DNA from: Serilophus lunatus
Lineage: Eukaryota > Chordata > Aves > Passeriformes > Eurylaimidae
Reading direction: 5' to 3'
NCBI GenBank assembly: GCA_013399895.1
Contig: VXBA01001600.1
Coordinates: forward strand, 186,463 to 250,462
DNA length: 64,000 nt
In this document: positions 1 to 14,124 of the stretch, piece by piece
How positions within the stretch are numbered: position 1 is the first letter of the stretch
How the letters are laid out: every line of letters begins with the position of its first letter
Translations under genes and position numbers: made by a program
Notes under the pieces: generated by a model
The model's input: the letters and a program-made list of their open reading frames with translations, nothing else
Database searches by the model: none
Told to the model about the DNA's origin: nothing

Positions 1-2566
1 TGTATTCCGTGTGAGAAAACCCCTTGCTACCCACGGTACCTGGAGATGCTCTGTAGCAATTGTAGTTGCCTGATTTTGTACTCTTTCTGGTCACACATGT
101 ATGAAAAAATTAGGATAGAAGGGAATAGAAGAAATGAGGATGGAAAGGAAGCCAACTCAGGCAAAAATTATATAATGAAGTTAAATGAAATAACAGCAAG
201 AAATCCTACACAGTCTCTTTACATTACAAATGTAGGTCAATAAAAGAAAAAAAATCAACCCCAAAAGTTCTTGCTGACCATAAGGTAATGGTCGTGACAA
301 CTTTGGAGAAACCTGCCATGTCTGCCTTTCAGCACAACTGGGAGCTGTTTCTGATGGAGGAGAGCCTATGTATAGAAAGAGAAGAGAACTGATTCCAACT
401 TTTACGTAGTACTATGAGTGAAATTTGGAGCAGGAGGAAAGGGTCTATGGTCGTGGACATAAATTAAATCAAAAGGTATCAATAAACACAAGGAGAATGC
501 AAAATGAAGACTTCTTTAAAATTAGTGCATAAATAAGCTGGCTTGAAAGTAAGAGTATTAAAAAACATTAAATCCTTATCTCTTCATAAAAAGGCAAACT
601 GCAATTCCCTCCTCCTTATCCTAAAGCAAAGCCTAACAAGTGAGCCGCCATTGAATATTTGCAAAACAAGTACTAAATGACGGTTGAAATTTGTTTCCAT
701 TTCTGAAGAGGGCAACAGTAACTGAAGCAGGGTCAATCATTCTGCTGTCCCGGATCTTCAACTTTAAGATAAATAATTTTAAAGAATCAAAAAAGCGATA
801 AAACATTGAATAATCACTGCAGTTTAGTTGATGTTTGCATTTTATTTAAATGTACAAAGTCTCTTTTTACCTCTGTAAAATTCTCCATCCCATGAGGTTT
901 TTCAGTTTCACAGAAACAGTCCCCTGGCCCATTATGATCCTGTGTGCCCATTATCAGGGTCTAGGAGCAAAATCAGATTCACAGAACTGATTTTCAAGTT
1001 GGGCTGTTCAAATATGCCTAAAATCAATAAATGATGAGGCCACCAGCACACAAAATAAAGTGCACCAGTATAGTCAGTAATTTACATAATATACACTATT
1101 CAAACGGCACTACACTTCTAATGCCTGTGGAAGAAGAATGGGGTTTTTACCATCAAAAAATTTAAACTAGAAAATGGGGCTCGAGAACTTTTTTCAATTT
1201 CTTTCCTTTTTTAATTTGTCTTTTTACCTAAGTCCTCCTTACCATGTTTGTGGAATAGCAATTATAATTGGAAAAAATAAATCTGTTAAAAAATATTCTC
1301 CTTTTTTGTTAGCCAAAGAAGATATTTCTTTTTCCTTAGAGGTGGAGCTGAGAGCTGGTTACTTTGTTAGATTGTCTATTTTTACATAAAACACTGTAAT
1401 AACATATGCTACAGTGGAGTCTCAACCCTCCACCCAAGCAGCCATTACAGGAAATGTTTCCACTGGAAAAGATGGTAAAATATGACAATATTCCTAAATC
1501 TCATTTTTCCTCTGAAGCATTACTTAACCTTCAGGCAATAAATTTCTCTGAACTCACTGAAGTGAGAAATGGATCCTTTTAATAAGGCTTTTAACTACAC
1601 ATCTTAATGAAACTTAAACAAATGGTGTCCCTGACACTATGTTGGTTGCATGTGTGTTTATGTATACTATGTAAGAAGAATAAATATTTTTCATATTTAG
1701 AGATTTACTGTTGTATGGTAATTTTCAAACAGCACTGGAAAATAAACAGACAATTCTTTCTTTTTAAAAACTGCAGTTTGCCAGCTTTCTTCCTTACCTG
1801 AGTAATGACCACAAGGAGGGGCTTCACAGCAGCTTGGTTTGTTCCTAGATCCATTTGCCTACAAGGACAGAGTGTGCATTTTAAGGTACATTTATCTTTA
1901 TTTGACTCATTTATTTGCTTACTTCTTTCTTTCTTTAAAGACAATTCACATCTCTGACCTGTGACAGCGGCTAACCCGTGCTGTAGGCTGTGCAAATGGA
2001 AATTTCCTACATCCAGATCTTCATTTTGCATAAGTTAAAACACTGCATGCTACTCCTGTCCTCCCTGCTTTCCAATTTTAGCAAATTTTGTGCTTTATAA
2101 AATCAGGCTTTTTCAAATATGTATAAATCCGTATGTCAAACCCACCTCCTTCCCCACAATACAAATCTGAATATGAATGTCAGAACCCGTGCACATGCCT
2201 AGTTTCTGTATGAGAACATTCTGCCTATCTGAAGAAGTGATTTGACTTCTCTGTATTGCATTAGACCACTGTCATTAACGACAGAGGTGTCATTTTGATG
2301 TGATCTGTGAGGCAGTAGAAGCTTTGAAGTTGAAAGATAGAACAGACATGGATAAATTGTGCTCTGAGTATGCTGCTATTGCACCATTATTGCTGGCAAT
2401 TATTTCACCAAGTGACACATCTGATAAAAAGTCATCTGCCTTGCTATGGAGAGAAACCACAGTTCGCTGAAGCACATGGTAGATCTGTCGATTTTAGAGC
2501 ATGACAAAAAGCTCATTAGTTTTGGCCGGATCATTCTGCAGCAATCGTGAACTCTTTTGCATTGTT

Positions 2567-2592
2567 CCCCCCGCTCCCCCCCCCCTCCTCGC
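2567..2592. repeat. C-rich tract (G-rich on the minus strand)
   Basis: Runs of six and eleven C separated by GCT, then CTCCTC. The minus strand has several adjacent G tracts. Confidence 0.85.
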
Positions 2593-5500
2593 CATGCTCA
2601 TGTTTTCAGTTGGTTCCCTTTCTTGATGTTGTACTTTTGCTTTTCCGTTTTAATGTCTGGCCATTTGTGCTTTCTTTTCCATACCACTTTCTCCAACACA
2701 TCCTTTCCTAATGATGAGTTTAGTATTCCTCCCGCTTCTCTTACTCCTTCTGTGACTGTCCTGAATAATGTTTATTTCTTTGTTGGCCTCATAACACAGG
2801 GAATCCACAACTTTTTAATCTGCAGAGCGTGTGAAATCAAACTTCTCTAAATAAATAGCAGACGATTTCAGCTAATTAAATTTCAAGTTAACTCTCATTT
2901 AAACATGGAATACATATTTGCTCCTTTAGCTGGGCACCATCGGCAGAGTTCTTAGGTGGGTTCACACTGTGGGGCTAGTATCAACCCTTCAAAAAAACTG
3001 TGTGAACAAGAAAAAAGGTAAATGAAACTACATTTTTAAGCATGTAGGGTAACAGAGTGAGATAAAAAGCCATAATTTATCATCAGATATTTTTACATGA
3101 CCAGAAAAAATTAAATTACAGTGCATGCATATAGAGAGAACAATTACACTGGTAATTTTCACGTTAGGGGATTTTGGGCAAATTGGTTTTAGAGGTTCTT
3201 CCTATTTCTAAGCTGAAGAACCACTTCTTTAAAACAAAAGCTCATGTTCTGTGCTTCAGTTATTATATTTTCCTGAATAAGTGAGCTGTAAAAGAAGGTG
3301 GCCTCAAGCTGTCCACTTTACAAAAATGTCTTGCATCACACTACATCAGAAGAGGTCTTCCATAAGGGCGTCATACAATATGTGACATAGATTTGTTCCA
3401 TCTAAACTGAAGTGTCTCAGATACCCAGATATCATGACTGATAATCATATTCAAAAGGCAGTTTATGTTAAATAATTGCTATTTGCTGGATGGAAAATGG
3501 TCCACTTGTTACCTAAAAATGCTAAAGGTATTATGAAATAATAAGTTCACACTTTGAGACTTGGACATGGCAATAGGTCACTGTCCAGCAACATGAGCTA
3601 TACCAGGGTTCTGCTATTCAGTCAGGAGGATCTAAATCTTTGCAGTCTTACAGACAGTATTATTTTTACTCTAAATTAATGGCCTCAGTCTAATCCTTGT
3701 AATTATGTCTTCACAACATTTATAGCCAAGAGACAGGTGATTTAACTGGCTAGAGACTCTCAGTCCCACTCAGAATAGGCCTCCGGGTCAGAGGTGTATT
3801 AATGAGAGAACTGCTAGAGGATGATAAGCTGATCCCACAGCCACCAACAACAATGAATTGACTGCAAGTGACTGTATAGAAAATAACTTCCTGCTAATAA
3901 ATATGCATATCTTGCTGCAGATACTGATTTTATCATAACTGCAAGCACTCATGTTGCTTGTTTTTGGAGGAGGCCAGCATGGTTGTATCGAAACCCAGAC
4001 CACATATAAATTCTCCAGTGGCCACTGTGTAGCATACCACAATACTTGAAAGGGACAGAAATCAAGTTTACATCAGTTTCTTCCAGGATGTGTATACTGT
4101 GCCAGCAGAAACGGAAAATACGTGGTTTTGTAGAGGGCTTCTCTAATCAGTGTTTTTAATGTGTATCCTAGCAGTAGAAAGTATTAATAATAATATTAAA
4201 ACTTCCACATACAACTAAGCTACATGTTATAGAGGATAAAACTAGGTATGTTCTATCTCTAGTACCTGGCACTATTTGCATTTGAAAAGCACGTTATAGT
4301 TAGGTATGTTATGCACCAATCCTTTTCATTCTCCTGGCATATCTTGAGTATTTCTACAGAAGTGGATGAAAAGGTAATTTATGATAACTATAGATTTTCC
4401 CATTGTTTATAGAGACAGTTTTGATTTCTTAGTTGCAAGCAAAGGACATGAGGGTAATAAATGGCTTGAAGAAAGGGTAATAATCCTTTGCTTGGAGTTT
4501 CTCCTGCACCTGAAAAGCAGTTTGTTTCGTTGTGGGCAGAGCAATGATTTTCGGTGAGATTTAATATATCAAAGTAGTGTTACAAAGACCAGACTACTTC
4601 CCTACAAAGCAGCTTGTAGATATATATGCACACATTAACGGAATTGTTTCATAAAAGTCCGGCTACAAGAAATTGAAGCAAATGGCTGAAAGGAGTTTCA
4701 TTGCTTGGTGCTATGATCTTCCCTGCTAATTCTTCTGAAGTCCAAGTATGGAAAAGCATCTGCAGAACCTAAAGTGATAAAGTAATGTGTCCTTTCAGAA
4801 ATTGAACAACGCTGCAGGGAAAGAGGAATTCTGAAGCAACTGGTAAATTTAAAAGGGCTTCTTTGTTGCACTTGCCATCCATGAAAATGACTGAGTTACC
4901 CAGCTACCCAAATCCCCATCTCCAAATCCCCTCTTTTAGTAACCTCTCGAGCAAAATTGTCCTAAACATCTCTTATTATTCTCCTTCCAAGTTTCCCATT
5001 GAGTACATGAATTTCTAAAGAATATAATAATTTTGATAATCTGCTTAGACTTGATTCTCTAAGATGCTATTTCTCAAGAAGCAATTGATCAGTGTGGGAG
5101 ACTATATGGTAGCCTAACCTGATAACTTCCTGTGTTTCCCTAAATTCCACTGTCTTGCACAATTTTATTATTTCTTCATTGCAACTATGTCCATATACAG
5201 GATGATGAAAGGGTGTGTCCTTTGCATTATCTTTCTAGAATATTGCTGAAGAAGCATTGAAGTTTGTGCATTGTGAAAACATATATCAGAGATGTCTGAT
5301 CATGTGCATTGGTGAAGATAGTAAATGAATTTACAGTACTCTTGAGACAGTTTGTCAAAAGGAAAAGTTATCTTTGAAGCACTCTTCCTCAGTGGGAAAA
5401 TACTATATATGTGCAAACCATAGGCTTTCATGGCTTTAACTGGTATCACCAAAGTTGCATTTGAAGTAAAGGAACCAGTCCTGTTTCCATTAATTCCAAT

Positions 5501-5683
5501 TATTAAACAACTATAGTATTGAATTCTAAAAAGGTGTAGACTTGGAGTGGAAGGTTACCTAATTCAGCCTGCACACATGGATTATGCACCCTGCATGTAA
5601 AGTCTTTCAGATATGATAAAACTAACATTTACTGATTTGCGCTGTACCTTATGATAATTGCTTTTCAAAATATATATTGTATA

Positions 5684-5727
5684 TTTAGGTATCAGATACA
5701 AAACATATATTGTATCTGACGCCTAAA
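5684..5727. repeat. Imperfect hairpin, 18-bp arms with two mismatches
   Basis: The left arm TTTAGGTATCAGATACAA pairs with the right arm TTGTATCTGACGCCTAAA around an 8-nt loop, with two mismatched positions. It lies in the 3' flank of KCNMA1. Confidence 0.85.
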
Positions 5728-6601
5728 GAAAAGTTTGCTGGATAAGACTTGAATGAGTACACTAAAGGAAAAAAAAACCAACAGATGTGTTTGCAGTTTC
5801 TCAACAATAATAAGTTTCAAATTAAGTATATTATTTTACAAGTTTCTACTGTGGTTTGATTTGCAAGTCTCTGGGGAAAATCTAAGAAGACAAAGATGTT
5901 GGAAAGAGAAGGTTTTTCTTCCAAGCTGGTAAAGAAAGTGTAAAACAAATAAAGGTGTTTCTTTAAAAAAAAAGTGTCTGGAGTGTTCATCTCTCTCCAG
6001 CATCTCTGTTGGAACACTTTGAACTCACTCTTCCACTGAATATAAGACTTTTTCAGACAGAGAATGAAAGTGTCTGGTTACTGGACACTGGTGTTTCATT
6101 GGTGGAAAAAAATCAGAAAGTAAAAACAGGCAAACTAGACCCAGAGGTAGATGAAAATGTTAGCATAATGAATGTTCTGAAAAAAAGTATAATATATTTG
6201 TGTTTTCAGGCTTGGGGTTTGGGAGGAGTGGTATTGCTTTTTAGAGAGGTCAGTCAAGTACATATTGCCAGAAATCATCCTTAAGGTTATTGATTGCCTT
6301 TTCCTTAATTCTTAAAAACAGGTCTTTGAAGAGAGAGAGGATTTACAGTCTTTCCTAAAATAGTATTTTTCCCTTGGGGGCTGCAGTTGGCAAAGGGTGT
6401 GCCTGTGGTGAGGAAGGACTAAAAAGAGACTAATATTTGTGTATATGTGTGTGTGCGTTTGTTGGTTTGTTTTCAGGTGTTATTATAGTGCTATAGAGCA
6501 TTATGGAAAATATTTGACCTTGCCTTTGGCTGTGAGGCAAAGGTTTGTTTCATCGTTCCCTTGTCCCTCAGTGGCCCTCCTTCAATGCACAAAGCTATGT
6601 T

Positions 6602-6640
6602 TGTGAAATCACCTCCCTAGCATGTGAAATCACCTCCCTA
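6602..6640. repeat. Tandem duplication, 21-bp period
   Basis: TGTGAAATCACCTCCCTA occurs at 6602-6619 and again at 6623-6640, separated by GCA. A small local duplication in otherwise unique sequence. Confidence 0.85.
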
Positions 6641-8652
6641 ACTCGAACAATATATTTGCTATTAAAATAAATTAAAAAAATACCCACATTAAATGATCAT
6701 AATTAAAGCATTGTGAGAGAGTAGCAGGACTTCCTCACAGAAAACAATGAGAGACCTGTTCGTTTACCACAACCACTTGCTTAAAGGGATTCCTGTGTCA
6801 TTTTGAGGGAGAACTGCAGAGGGTTCTGCTCAACTTGACCTTTGTACTGATGAGTAGATATATAACTGTAGATATATAACAAAACATCTTCATACTTTAG
6901 TTATTCTATGGCCAGATATGATGTAAGCATTTTTGACAGCAAGCTGCACCATCTAGGGGACAAGAGCCTAAAAAAAATTAGGAGGTAGTGACATATATGT
7001 ATAGATACAAATATTCACATCCAGATGCACGCATATATGTACATGTATGTCTGTGTATGGATAAATACCTCTTTTGTGATATGGGTCATCATGCAGGGAG
7101 CGCACGATTAAACCTGCGATAAAGAATTTTACGAATTAAATGGCTACCTGTTCATGGTGCTTTATATGACTGACTGTCACTTCCTCTTATAATTTTCCTT
7201 CAGCAATTAAAAGTAAAGCTTACTAGTTAGTGCCTGACACCGAGAAGGGATAATGCCAAGGAATAACAACTAAAGTAGAGATCTGCACATAGATTTACTA
7301 ACATAGTGTAGTTCTTTCATTGAACTGTTCAAGAGAGACATCATAGTTTTATGGCAAATAAACTCCCTTCCCCAGTGAGAGTCTAAGATGGTTTAGACAA
7401 GTGGTCTCAGTGAGATCCAGACCAGTTTGCTTTACTGACATTGGTGCTGAACTAATTCTACACAGTTCTCCACAGCCCTGCACAAATACTGTCGTGCATT
7501 GATTTTACTATTTCCCCCATGACCCCTCTTCCTGGAAAAAACTCTTATTTGCTTACAAAACACCATTTTATACCAGGGTTTTTTTGTGTTAGGACCAAAT
7601 GACTACTTGTACTTTTAGAGGTTTTTCAGATGCTTAACTAAGTTTTTGCAGAGCTCTTCCCCCTTTCTTTGCTCTCCATTACTCAGAATCAAACAAGGTT
7701 TATCATACTGTGGTTGATTACAAATCACTGTGGTAATACTGCTGAGGATTAATGACGTCAACCTTAATGACAAGGTTATTTTATAGCAGAATGCCAGGCA
7801 CATGCACACAAATTTACAGACTCCAAAAAGAGACTAAGTTTTTCTCAAGTTTAAAAGTATACAATTGCATGTAGAATGGCACCTAATTCCTGTGCTGTAA
7901 CTAAAGCATACTCCAAAACTTGTAGATAATTTTTAAATGAGAAAGTAGATCATCTTCGGACTGCTTAATGAAATTATCAATCCATCATAACCTGACCTAC
8001 CAGAGCTGAAAGTGATACGAAATGCTCTGTTCAACCACATAAAGTAACTAAATTAAAAAGATTATATCTGTATTTGACTACATAGCTGGTGTGAGGGTAG
8101 CATTTGTCGTACTGCAGAATTATTCATTTACAGCCCTCACAGCATCCTTTATGGCAGCTGATATTAGTTATCATTAGCAAAAAGCTAATTCTGGAGCATA
8201 AGCAAGAGAGAAAGGCGGCTGGGATAGTCTTAGGTTAAAGTATTAATAGCACTGGTTTCATGAATAAAGTATTATTCATGACTTAGTGACACGTTACAAA
8301 CTTTTTTAGAAGAGAAAAAACACAGAAAACTCTCTTTCTTTTAGAACACAAATACATAAATTTTAATCTGAGAAAAATACAAAATGAAACCATGTACAAG
8401 TTATGTACAAACCCTTTTTACAGGACAATATATTTATCACTGGATATTACATATGACAAATTCAGGTAGATCATTTCTGAGCACCAGCATTTATTCTCTC
8501 TCACCAACCAGTAATGGTAAAAGTAAAATAATGAAGTCATACTCCTTTTTCTTGATGAACTTTTACCTTAAAATGGTAGCTGGTTCTCAGTGTACCCCCT
8601 TGCCATCCCTACTCACAAATTATAACTAAATAGACACATGAAAAGATCGAAA

Positions 8653-8671
8653 TATGTATGTATGTATGTAT
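8653..8671. repeat. (ATGT)n microsatellite
   Basis: About four and a half perfect tetranucleotide units. Confidence 0.85.
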
Positions 8672-11005
8672 TTGAGTGTGTTTTTTTCTGAAGAAAATTG
8701 TTTCATCAGTCTTGAACTCCACAGAAATGTGAAAGTTAAAGTTATGTCAACTTCGGTTTTTTGTTGTTTTTTTTTCTCCAGAGGTTAGATTATTTGCACT
8801 GACTAAGCACATGTGTCCCAGGTTATATCATGGCAGAAGAGGCATTTTTTAACTGCTTGAGATAACTTCCACTAACATTTTAATGTGGTTCCTGTTAGTT
8901 ATTGTCCAGTCAACAAAATGCTCATATGACTCATTTTTTATTTCTGAAAAATCTATGATTTCTATGACATGTATTCCACTGCCTATATGTTGTGTTTCGG
9001 GTTGGTTTTTTGGTTTTAGGGTATTTTAAATTTATAGAGGTCTCCTCTAAAATACATTGACCAAAGCAGTAAAAAGTTTTCTCTCAAATTCATTAAGGTT
9101 CTAGTTAGATGCACCATTACTGTGTTTAGCTTCTTAAATTAGATATTGTTCTAAATTAGACAGAAAGTATAAAAGAAATACTTTATATTTTAAATTTCTT
9201 TCATTTTCCCTGCACCTTCTCATTTTGACAGTTACCAGTTACACACCATTGTATAGAAGAGATACATTAGACCAGCAGTCCTAGCTATTCACTTCACTGG
9301 AATTTAGTTTGTTACATAGACTACTGCACAGAGACCATACAGTTTCAATGTGGCTGCATGTTCTATAGAAGAGAAAATCTGTGCAGAATAGATACTTATT
9401 TCTACAAATATAGATTTGATAAATGCCAGGACAGACTTATCAATACTATAGGCCACCATACCTTTCTGGACAGTGACCACAGCAGAACAGCTGCTCCATT
9501 CCTTTTGTTATTTCAGAAGTGGGCTGTAACCCACACCCACTACTGTTACTCAACATCAAAGTACTACAAATAGTAGGCCTCTTAATGGAATATTATAAGA
9601 TCTGGTGTGTCTATAGAATGACTTTCAAAAAAAATCTATTCCCCATAAGCCTGTGATTGTTGAAGCATCTTTAAAAATAAAAAGAATAAAAATTAAAATT
9701 AAAAAGGTGATGGTTCATGTGTTGGGGATTTTGGTGGTTCAGATGCCACAGCAAGGAAAACAACAGAAAGAATATAAAGAGCTCTCCTTTGCTCTGATTT
9801 TTTTTTGTGCATCTGCCATTGACTTTGACAGATATTCCCAGACTAATCCACTGTAACACAGGGAACGGATTTCTGTTTTCACTTTGTCCTGTTCATCACC
9901 TTTCACACACTTGGTTATTTTGTTTAAGCACATTTAAAACTAGAAATGAAAGGTGAGACACACACTTCCTTCGGTGCTAAAGAAATTCACAATGGTAACA
10001 GCTGTAAAAACAAAATAACACACACCCCCCGACCTCAAATGTTGTTCATTTCAAATACATTGGGATCCAGGAGCCCTTAGGAATGCACTTCTTGATAAAA
10101 TCATGTAAGCACCTGTTCTCTGTTTAAGTGTGATCCATGTGAGTCAGCTAAACCAGGGGAGTTGCTAACATGTTTACAGATTGGCTGGTGAGTGATCAAG
10201 CACAGAAAATATTAATAATTACCCATTTGTAAATTATTGCTTTTTTTTTGTCTTGCATTAGTTTATGCATCCAATTATTGCAGTTGCTGTTAGATGTAGT
10301 TTACATACAAACATACAAACACCCCCAACAAAATCAGTCCTTCTTGAATGAGAACACACTATTGCACTTTTCCCTTCTTCTACTCTATAAAGAAATGCAA
10401 AATCTTCCTTACACATGCCAAAACCATCCAACAATAACCTCACTCAACACCACCCAATAATTAAAGGCTAATACTTTTGTACAGTGCACGCAAACTACAT
10501 TTGACCTTTTTCACACTTGGCTGAGGCCAATTAAGTCTTTTCACAAGTGACCATGCCCAGTCCAGACTAAGAGATTTGTACTTTCTGTCACATGTATTTC
10601 CTACTTTTTGGCCATCCAATTTAAAGACGAGGTAAAACGGTAATGATAGTTTTAGAATGTTTTTAAAAAGTAAACGTTTTCATCTTCTTTTTTTTTTCCC
10701 TGTTAACAAATACATCATATACTTGTCATCTTAGTAGCAACAGTGAGGCAATTATGTCATAAAACTAAAAGGAATGATTGCTTTTTGGTCAAACCAGGAG
10801 GAAACAGCAGATATAATTTCTCCATGTGCTATGACTTACTCCTGTAAGTCACTTTTTTTTTTTGATGTCTTTCACTCTAATGCATGGACAATAAAAATTA
10901 TGACCACCTTCTTGTGATGACTCAGTCAAATACATCCATATTTCCATATGTATGTGTGTGTATATATCCACATATGTATTTATGTGTGGACATGCATATT
11001 TGTAA

Positions 11006-11022
11006 ACACACACACACACACA
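11006..11022. repeat. (AC)n microsatellite
   Basis: Eight AC units, preceded by an AT/GT-rich stretch from about 10946. Confidence 0.9.
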
Positions 11023-11778
11023 GAGTATTTATCCAATATCTGAGTTATCAAAAAAAAAATCGTATAGTCTCTATCAATAGTGCATGCAGTTAATGAAAAA
11101 GCTGAAATTCTTCCCCCCACCCTTTTCTTTCTCCTTTTCAGAAAGGAGTAAGAATTACTAATAAAGATCAAAAACTCATTTCTACATCAGTTGTCATGTG
11201 GTCTGCCAGCTGTCACTTAGGCCCCTTTCCCAGCCTTTTTCCAGCTTTTATGTAACTTCATATATCCATATATTGATGCTGTCCTTATTGCAGTCTTTAA
11301 TAGCTGAATATCAAAGATCCCCAACAGGCTTTCTACATGTTCCTCCATATGATTATTAGAAGTCAATCCTTTATCTTTGATCATAAAAAAATAGGAGTAA
11401 GTAAAGATTATTGATTTTAGCTTTTTTATAAGTGGGAAATGCAAAGCCATGACTCTACCTGTTTCTCTCTGTCTTGTTTGCTCTCTACAGGTATTGTTCT
11501 GTCTATCTATCATTACATATGGAACTAACAGGTCCAGGAGAGTGCGTGAGTGTGTTCAAATCTTATTCTTTATTTATATACATTTGGTAGCATGACTTTT
11601 TTGGGTGTGACAGTTAAACTGGACAGAAACACACACAAACCTTAGCTAGGTAGGAGTGTTGTATTTGTTTCATTAGTATGATTTATCCAGGAAATGCTCA
11701 CTTTTGAAGGAAACTCAGAAATGGGACTGTATATGACTGAGTATAAAATATAGTGTTCCATGCCCCTACAGTAAGCAT

Positions 11779-11864
11779 CAGCCTTCAGAAAAAAAAAAAA
11801 AAAAAGAAAAATTCANNGAAAAAAACAGCCTTCAAAAAAAAAAAAAAAAAAAAAGAAGAATTCA
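11779..11864. repeat. Duplicated poly(A)-containing segment across a 2-N assembly gap
   Basis: CAGCCTTCA followed by an A run and ATTCA appears twice (about 11779-11815 and 11826-11864), with NN at 11816-11817 between them. The similarity of the two copies around the gap suggests one locus assembled twice rather than a real duplication. Confidence 0.75.
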
Positions 11865-12637
11865 CATATACTTGGTGGGGTTGATCGCAAATGTCTAAAA
11901 TTCTTCTGCACTCAGGACCAGCTTTTTCCATTCTGGTTGTAATATGCAGTTCATAAATGAAAAAGGAGCACTGACTTCAAAGAAAAGGCATAACATGATC
12001 CAATGCAGAAACTGGATGTAAATTATATTTTGCCACTAGCTGAAGCAGCATAGACTCAAAGAACTCACTGGAATTATCTTCTCTTTTGGGGACTGTGAAA
12101 TGTGTTCAACATGATGTAAATAATTATGAAAAACTGCTTGAATTGGTTTTTTACTTTGTAGGAGAGTGAAATACTTTAAACAATCCAATTTTACAGATAC
12201 TGTATCAACAATTCTTGTAATTGTCTTGAAATAGCTATTCTACAAAATTTAACAACAAAGTAGTCACAGTCCAAGAAGTCACTTCAGAACAAAGCCTATT
12301 AGGTGTTAGTGTGGTTATACTTTACCGCAGCCAGTGGACAAACATTAAAGCTGAAATAGTTTGGCTTAAATGTTGGATTATATAGTAGTGGACATAATTG
12401 TTTTCACAATAAATTCATCATCTGCTTTGTATTTGTTTGATTCACTGATATTTCGCTAACGATAAAAATACCACTGTATGTTTTATTGTGGTATTTAACA
12501 ATTCTGCAAAATTACAAAGCCTAAAGTTAACTTGCACAATGAAAATCTGCCTTTCCTGATGATGATACTGTTTTGGAGTTTTGGGGTTTGTTTCCCTATT
12601 AGCACAGCCTTTTCTCTTCCTTCCCATTTCCAACCCC

Positions 12638-12677
12638 NNNNTCCTCCCCCCCCCCTTCCCCCCCCCCCCCCCCCCCC
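12638..12677. repeat. 4-N gap and long poly(C) tract
   Basis: NNNN at 12638-12641 is followed by an almost pure C run to 12677, interrupted only by T bases. On the minus strand this is a long G run. The apparent Pro-rich or Gly-rich ORFs across it are artefacts of the run. Confidence 0.9.
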
Positions 12678-13479
12678 TAATTTTGTCAGATGTTGCTTAT
12701 TTGAGACAGAGAGAGTTACTAAATCATTTAGAACATAAATGCTGCAGCACATATGAAACATTACATTTTTTTCTGATGGCTATAAAGCTTATTGGCAACT
12801 TTGTGAAATTGCACACAAAAGGCACCCATCAAAGGCCTTTTGCATATTATCAAAATAAATACATTCATTACTTTTATTATTTTGATTTGGTTATTACTGT
12901 ACTTTTATGTATGGTGCCCCAGCAAAGTAAAAATATATTAGAGGGAAAAAAACAAAACAAAATGGCAAAAATAAGATAATAAGACGTTCTTGGTGCAAGA
13001 GTTAACTGAGGACAGCGTGTTGTAAGATTATAGAGTTGAGGCAGAATCTCAACCGCAGGATGAGTTTTCATCCTGATCAGAATTCTCCCAAAGGAGGTTC
13101 AGTGTGTCCTTTACCAAGGTATGAGCTATCGCCGACATGCAAAGATTGGGAACTAAAGCTCTATACATATTGGGAAGAATTTGAACCAAATCAGACTGAT
13201 AAAAGGCCATCAGCCTTTCTTTCTTTCTGAAGAACAGAACAAAATGTGATAGATGAGACAGTTTATAACTTATGCTTCCATGCACTATTTTATGCATGTA
13301 GACTGTAGTAGATGGCAAAAGAGTTGCCCAAATTGCCTTCTTAAAATTAGCAGCTTCTGATGGCTCATGGGAAGTCCTGCAGATTTGCCATTTATACCAA
13401 GTGCACCTCATCTACACGGCCCTTAGTGGCATTGCCTATGCTAGTGTTACAGAAAAGTTATTGAGGATGCTGGGTTTGT

Positions 13480-13505
13480 GTTGTGTGTGTGTGTGAGAGA
13501 GAGAC
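13480..13505. repeat. (GT)n-(GA)n compound microsatellite
   Basis: GT units run directly into GA units in the 3' flank of KCNMA1. Confidence 0.85.
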
Positions 13506-14118
13506 AGGGCAGGTCGCAGTGTGTATGGGGCATAATTGGACCCTCATGTAACTGGCAATTAAGATGATCTATGTATGTTAATAAAACAAAGAATATTTCA
13601 GAAGAATGTTACATGTACAAAAATATGACTTTCAACTTTGAAAATAAATAAGTTCAGTTTATTAAGAGCTGGTGTCAATACTGAACAAAATACACATCTT
13701 CCAGTAAAGAAACATTTTTGTGAATTGTTGTAGGGAGTTTTCTCTTCCTTTTTTTTTTTTTTTTTTGATTTACTAAAATACAGGTTGGACCTTTTTTCTT
13801 CCCTTTTCGTAAATATATCATTTGTCTCCCTTAAGTACATATCCTTATAACTGTGACCATCATTCTCCTCTAAGCCAGAGACTGAGGGTTTCTTGTTTTT
13901 TTAATTCTTAGGAGTCTGGCCACATATGCAGGTTTTTTAAGGGAAAATACTTGACAATGAAAAAAAAAAAGAAAAAAATATATTTTCTAATAAATAAAAA
14001 TAATTTAAAATGCTAGAGGCTATACATGACTAGTTTTGATTATGTTCATTTATAAATGAAATTGTTTCCAAAATACGTGGAAGCAATATTAAAGGCAGAC
14101 AAACAAAGATCTGTCTAC

Positions 14119-14124
14119 TTTATT
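14119..14124 (-). terminator. Candidate poly(A) signal after the VEDEC stop
   Basis: AATAAA in transcript sense about 125 nt after the VEDEC stop. A second AATAAA lies at 13658-13663. BK transcripts are known for long 3' UTRs, so the real end may be much further down; this is only a candidate. Confidence 0.25.

Noticed and set aside
12495..12979. Gly-rich and Pro-rich ORFs on both strands
   Set aside because: They result from the poly(C) tract and pass through N bases.
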